Positions 60,598-64,000 of a DNA stretch of 64,000 nt are shown here, piece after piece. Origin of the DNA: Adiantum capillus-veneris (Eukaryota; Streptophyta; Polypodiopsida; Polypodiales; Pteridaceae); contig CM043950.1 of assembly GCA_014529385.2 (NCBI GenBank), positions 151,034,945 through 151,098,944 of the forward strand. Reading direction: 5' to 3'. The notes beneath the pieces are model-generated. The model ran no database searches. It saw only the letters and a program-made list of their open reading frames with translations, and was not told the DNA's origin. Made by a program: the position numbers and the translations under genes. Each line of letters begins with the position of its first letter. Position 1 is the stretch's first letter.

Positions 60598-61086
60598 TTG
60601 TCAGTCAACTCAGCTGATGTAAATCAGATTGGAAATCAGAGTCTCAAGTCACCCTCCTCAGAGACACAATTAGATCAAGATGAGACCATGGCAAAAGCAG
60701 GACAAAAATCTTCAATAGAACCAACAATGAGAATAGATGTAGTTCTGAGCAATACAAAAGGAGCAAGGTTCAAATGCAATGCTCTATTAGATAAAGAAGC
60801 GAAGTGCAATATAGTTGCAGAAAACATCCAGAGTATTCTAGAGATTACTAAAGACAAGCCAGATAATAGAGAAATTATGGGTAAGGCTACAAGCCAAGAA
60901 GAAATGGTTGCTACCCTTAGCATCCAAAATCATAAAGAGAAGGTAAAGTTTCAGGTGAAGCCTTCAAAGGAAATACGTTCAGATGTCCTCCTTGGACATC
61001 AGTGGTTAGAACAACACAAGGCCTACAAAGAAGATAACATGCTAATACTCTCTTTTCCAAGAGGTATCCACCAACAACATTTATAG
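60598..61086 (+). pseudogene. A1 retropepsin-like domain with Asp-Lys-Glu site
   Basis: A 162-codon open frame. CNALLDKEAKCNIVAENIQ sits at the position of the protease active-site loop, with GAT-AAA-GAA at 60790-60798 giving Asp-Lys-Glu instead of Asp-Ser/Thr-Gly. SDVLLGHQWLEQHKAYKED follows as the ILG block. Fold-level similarity suggests a retropepsin that is probably catalytically dead or specialised. No RT follows in this copy. The frame is longer and less damaged than A2's. Confidence 0.72.
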
Positions 61087-61455
61087 GTACCGTTGATGCT
61101 AGATTCAGAGTTGTGGAAGTCACAAGAATTGAAGACAAATATTGTAGACAAAGCTAAAGCTAAAGTGGAACTTCCACGGATTAGCAAAGAAGGTGTGACA
61201 GCATATGCCTCTACATCAAAGAACCCTCATGGATAAGATTCTTCAAAGCAAGAAAGGCTTTCAAAACTTCAAGCCAGCTGTTCACCCAACTGAAACCTCT
61301 AAGGAGACACCCAAAAAAGCAAAGACATTTTAGCCAAAGTACTCAAGGAAGCAAAGGAAAGTCAAGCAAGTGTTTGTTCAGAGAAATTTAGTCAAGGTCA
61401 ATGATCCTGTTTGGATTAAAGACAAGATTTTAACACATAAAGACAAACACATGGG

Positions 61456-61959
61456 ATGGATAGCATCAGAATGGAGCTTAAAAGAAAAAATTACTATAGA
61501 GGTAACAAACAGATATGGGTACCAAAACCTCAAGTAAGGGCATATGAAGTGAAGTCAGGACCCTCCCAAAAAATATGGCCCACAAGGTATCAACCTCGAA
61601 AATATCATAGGATACATAAGATGCAGGTATACAATAGGACACTGTTTAAAGATGCTAAAGTCTACCACAACTCTCAAGAGGATACAGAACAAAGACGGAT
61701 CTCAAAGAATGTTCCTCTTAGAAAAGGATTCTATACAGGGTATACAAAGATTTGGCTACCAATCAACCACAAGCCAACTGCAACAACACTAGATCTGCTT
61801 GAAGATCTCAAGAACTCAACAAGACCTAGAACAAAGCAAAGTCAACAATCGAGATACAAAGGTCACCAAAAGATTTGGACTCCTAAGTCTCCATTGCTCC
61901 TAGTCGAAAGCCAAATGCCGACAATGAACAAAGGCATACAACATCAAAGACTCCTATAA
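61456..61959 (+). pseudogene. A1 basic frame with Lys-x-Trp-x-Pro repeats
   Basis: A 167-codon open frame rich in Lys, Arg, Gln and Tyr. Three spaced motifs, KQIWVPKP, YTKIWLPINHKP and HQKIWTPKS, look like degenerate internal repeats. The same set occurs in A2. The function is unknown; it lies where pol would be in an autonomous element. Confidence 0.55.
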
Positions 61960-63136
61960 ACAGGCCCAATTGGAGAATCAAATAGATAATGGAGTCTTCA
62001 CAGCCAAAGAAGGACAACCCAACCAATGATGCAAATTCAAAGATGATAAAATAGGTATGGCAAAAGAAACCTTCAATGCCAACTTGGTCCTTCACTAATC
62101 CTCTTTTTGAGGATTCAAGCTTACTTATACCTGAAGAAATGTTTTTAGTAAGCACAAGAATGTAAAAAGTCAAGTCGCTAGAGTGCAAAAAACACTCTTT
62201 GGTATAGTCAAAGTCGGGCTGCTAAGCCATAAAATGAGCAAAGCATTATTCCCAAAGCTTCAAGTCATATTAAACTATGTGCTAAGAGTCATAGTTATTA
62301 GGCTTATGCTCAAGTTGGAAGTGTTGAGCATATCTAAGTCATGTCGCGCATGCTAGATGAGATGAGCATAAGAGTCAAAGTCTATTAACTTACAAATGGT
62401 GGAGTGTCGTAGGTCTAACACTCACACATAGTGCACAGTAAGATGAGAGCACATATCCTTGACGACGAAAACCATTCTTAAAGGGGTGCTAGCTTGCAAA
62501 GCCATGTCATATGCTTTTAAAGCTACACCATCTTTCTGAGGAACTCCTCAAAATCTTTCTTGCACAGCATATTTTTTTCCATGCATTTCTGTGTATACAT
62601 AAATAGGGTGTCCCACCATTGGACATATGCATTAGACACGATTTTTTTCTTCCACCTATGCACCTTGAGTGGACCAGAATAGGAAAACCAATGTACCATC
62701 ATGTTACCTTTCCATATTTTCTATCTTTTTAATTCCATATCTATCAGCAAATAATCCCTTGTGTACTTTATTAATATTTCCCATTCTAATAAGTACTCAT
62801 TTAATGCACGTATTCCAAAGGTACTTTTTTCCCAGTAGGTTTTTTTTCTTTGGTCATTGAGGTATTAAACCCTAATTTAGAACCTCATCATTCTACTTCC
62901 CTTGTACATACTTTTCATAAATAAACAGAAGCCTCCTCATTACTCTATTACAATGGACAAATGCAACATCATCTCTCACAACAGACATATTTTGACCATT
63001 GAAGACGCTGCAACAAAATGAATCTCATCAACAAATCCGATGTCAAATAAAGACGATCAGCCCATCAACAACTAGTCAAAAACCTTCCACAACCTCCACG
63101 GACACTTTTCAACATTGCTCGAGGACCGGCACTAAA
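61960..63136 (+). other. A1 3' untranslated region
   Basis: No domain is recognised. It aligns with A2 49569-50775 in inverse orientation. Confidence 0.7.
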
Positions 63137-63151
63137 ATTAGAATGGGGGAA
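63137..63151 (+). promoter_or_regulatory. Polypurine tract of A1
   Basis: TTAGAATGGGGGAA directly before the TG of the 3' LTR. Confidence 0.85.
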
Positions 63152-64000
63152 TGTTAACTGAGTCAATTTCTGCTAATAGGAGCTGCTAAAGACCGAAGAC
63201 GTACGAGTTCACATCGAAGATCAAAGTGAAGAAGCTGTAAACATTGGAGTTACACATTTTCCACGTTTTCTCAAATTGGTCACATATTGTGGATTCCTGA
63301 TTTATTTCAAGACATTGTAATATTTTAATGTGTTAGGGGATCAATGGGAGTTCCAGGATTTAAAGAATAGGTCAGTTACTGTGCCTAGGTTGCAGATTCG
63401 GTAAGTGGTGGAGCCCTAAAGGCCTTGGGTGCCCGGATATTGCATATTTTTACCCTAGGTATATAAGGCAGTGTGTAAAAGAAATTAGGGTTTTCAAGCT
63501 CATTTGTTGAGAGCACTCTTTGGTGAGAGCTCTTGAGGTGTGTGGCTATGGAGTCCTTGAGCTTCTCCTTGCTCATGAGACTTGATTAACACTAATCAAT
63601 GATTCGTTCTCTTTCACTATGCCTCTCTCATGCGTCTTATGATTGGCTATGATGCTTAGATTAGCTAGATCCTAACTAATTAGTGGTTAATCCCTCTCTA
63701 ATCTTGTGTGATTGTCCTCTTTTGCTTGTGTGTGCATGTAGGTTTGATTGGAGTGTGGTGCTCAATAGATCTATGTGTGTGTGCTTGCGATTAGTGTGCT
63801 GTATGATAGGATTAGTGTTGTGTGTGTCTTGCAATCATAGTGTGTGTGATTGGGTTGATTAGAGGTGAAGATAAGTGCATGTGGAGATTGCCCTTCATTG
63901 TGGCTTAGCTCCTCCATAGGCCGAGAAGCTCATCTTGTAGAGTTAACCATTTGTGTTGCCATAATTAGCTCACTAGCCGTGTGAGTGTTTCCATGCCCTA
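63152..64000 (+). repeat. A1 3' LTR, cut by window end
   Basis: Begins TGTTAACTGAGTCAATTTC and aligns with the 5' LTR (42080-42990). By eye the two differ at many sites, with an extra ACGTTTTCTCA segment in this copy. A TATATAA box lies at 63460-63466. About 60 bp of the LTR fall outside the window. Confidence 0.9.

Overview
This window is plant nuclear DNA made almost entirely of transposable elements and simple repeats. I found no rRNA gene, no convincing tRNA gene, no CRISPR array and no intact host gene. The evidence for a large plant genome is Ty1-copia elements primed at an initiator-tRNA-Met type site, a chromodomain Ty3-gypsy element, a CACTA element with TAGCGACG-type subterminal repeats, plant-style LINE remnants, a Penelope-like reverse transcriptase, and very long CT and TA microsatellites. 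Long microsatellites plus a Penelope-like element would suit a seed-free vascular plant such as a fern, or a conifer, but the sequence does not fix the lineage. Layout, left to right: (1) 1-6.5 kb: a (CT)n tract, a decayed minus-strand gypsy element (D), then anonymous DNA with GA, C and GA/TG/GA tracts. (2) 6.5-14.5 kb: a minus-strand Penelope-like RT remnant with possible upstream reading frames, split by a structurally complete 3.76-kb copia element (8719-12476; 189-bp LTRs, ATTCC target duplication, one open 608-codon frame). (3) 14.5-21 kb: a possible SINE head, LINE remnants carrying a 679-bp inverted-repeat element (M1), a long-arm foldback element (F1), a lysine-rich decayed frame and a ~220-bp palindrome-rich tandem array. 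(4) 21-31.3 kb: a gypsy pol remnant (C) cut by a second copia element, whose leader is cut by a 5.28-kb CACTA element (23832-29109). The CACTA element keeps a nearly intact three-exon gene, a transposase lacking its catalytic core, and what looks like a captured heavy-metal-binding (HMA) host gene fragment. (5) 31.3-36.2 kb: LINE fragments, one with target duplication and poly(A), an ORF1-like remnant and a (CT)n(TA)n tract. (6) 36.2-64 kb: a nested stack. Chromovirus B (minus strand), itself carrying foldback F2, is cut at 42079 by element A1 (plus strand, LTR 42080-42990, running past the window end). A1 is cut by A2, an antiparallel member of the same family (48627 to about 59884), and the 5' LTR of A2 holds a second M element (58681-59441). 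How the parts relate: nothing here forms a host pathway. Family A appears to be a gag-plus-protease-like, RT-less LTR family that would depend on enzymes supplied in trans. The 3.76-kb copia element, the CACTA element and the M and F elements also look non-autonomous. Most other coding regions are broken by frameshifts and stops, and the nesting gives a clear relative order of insertions.
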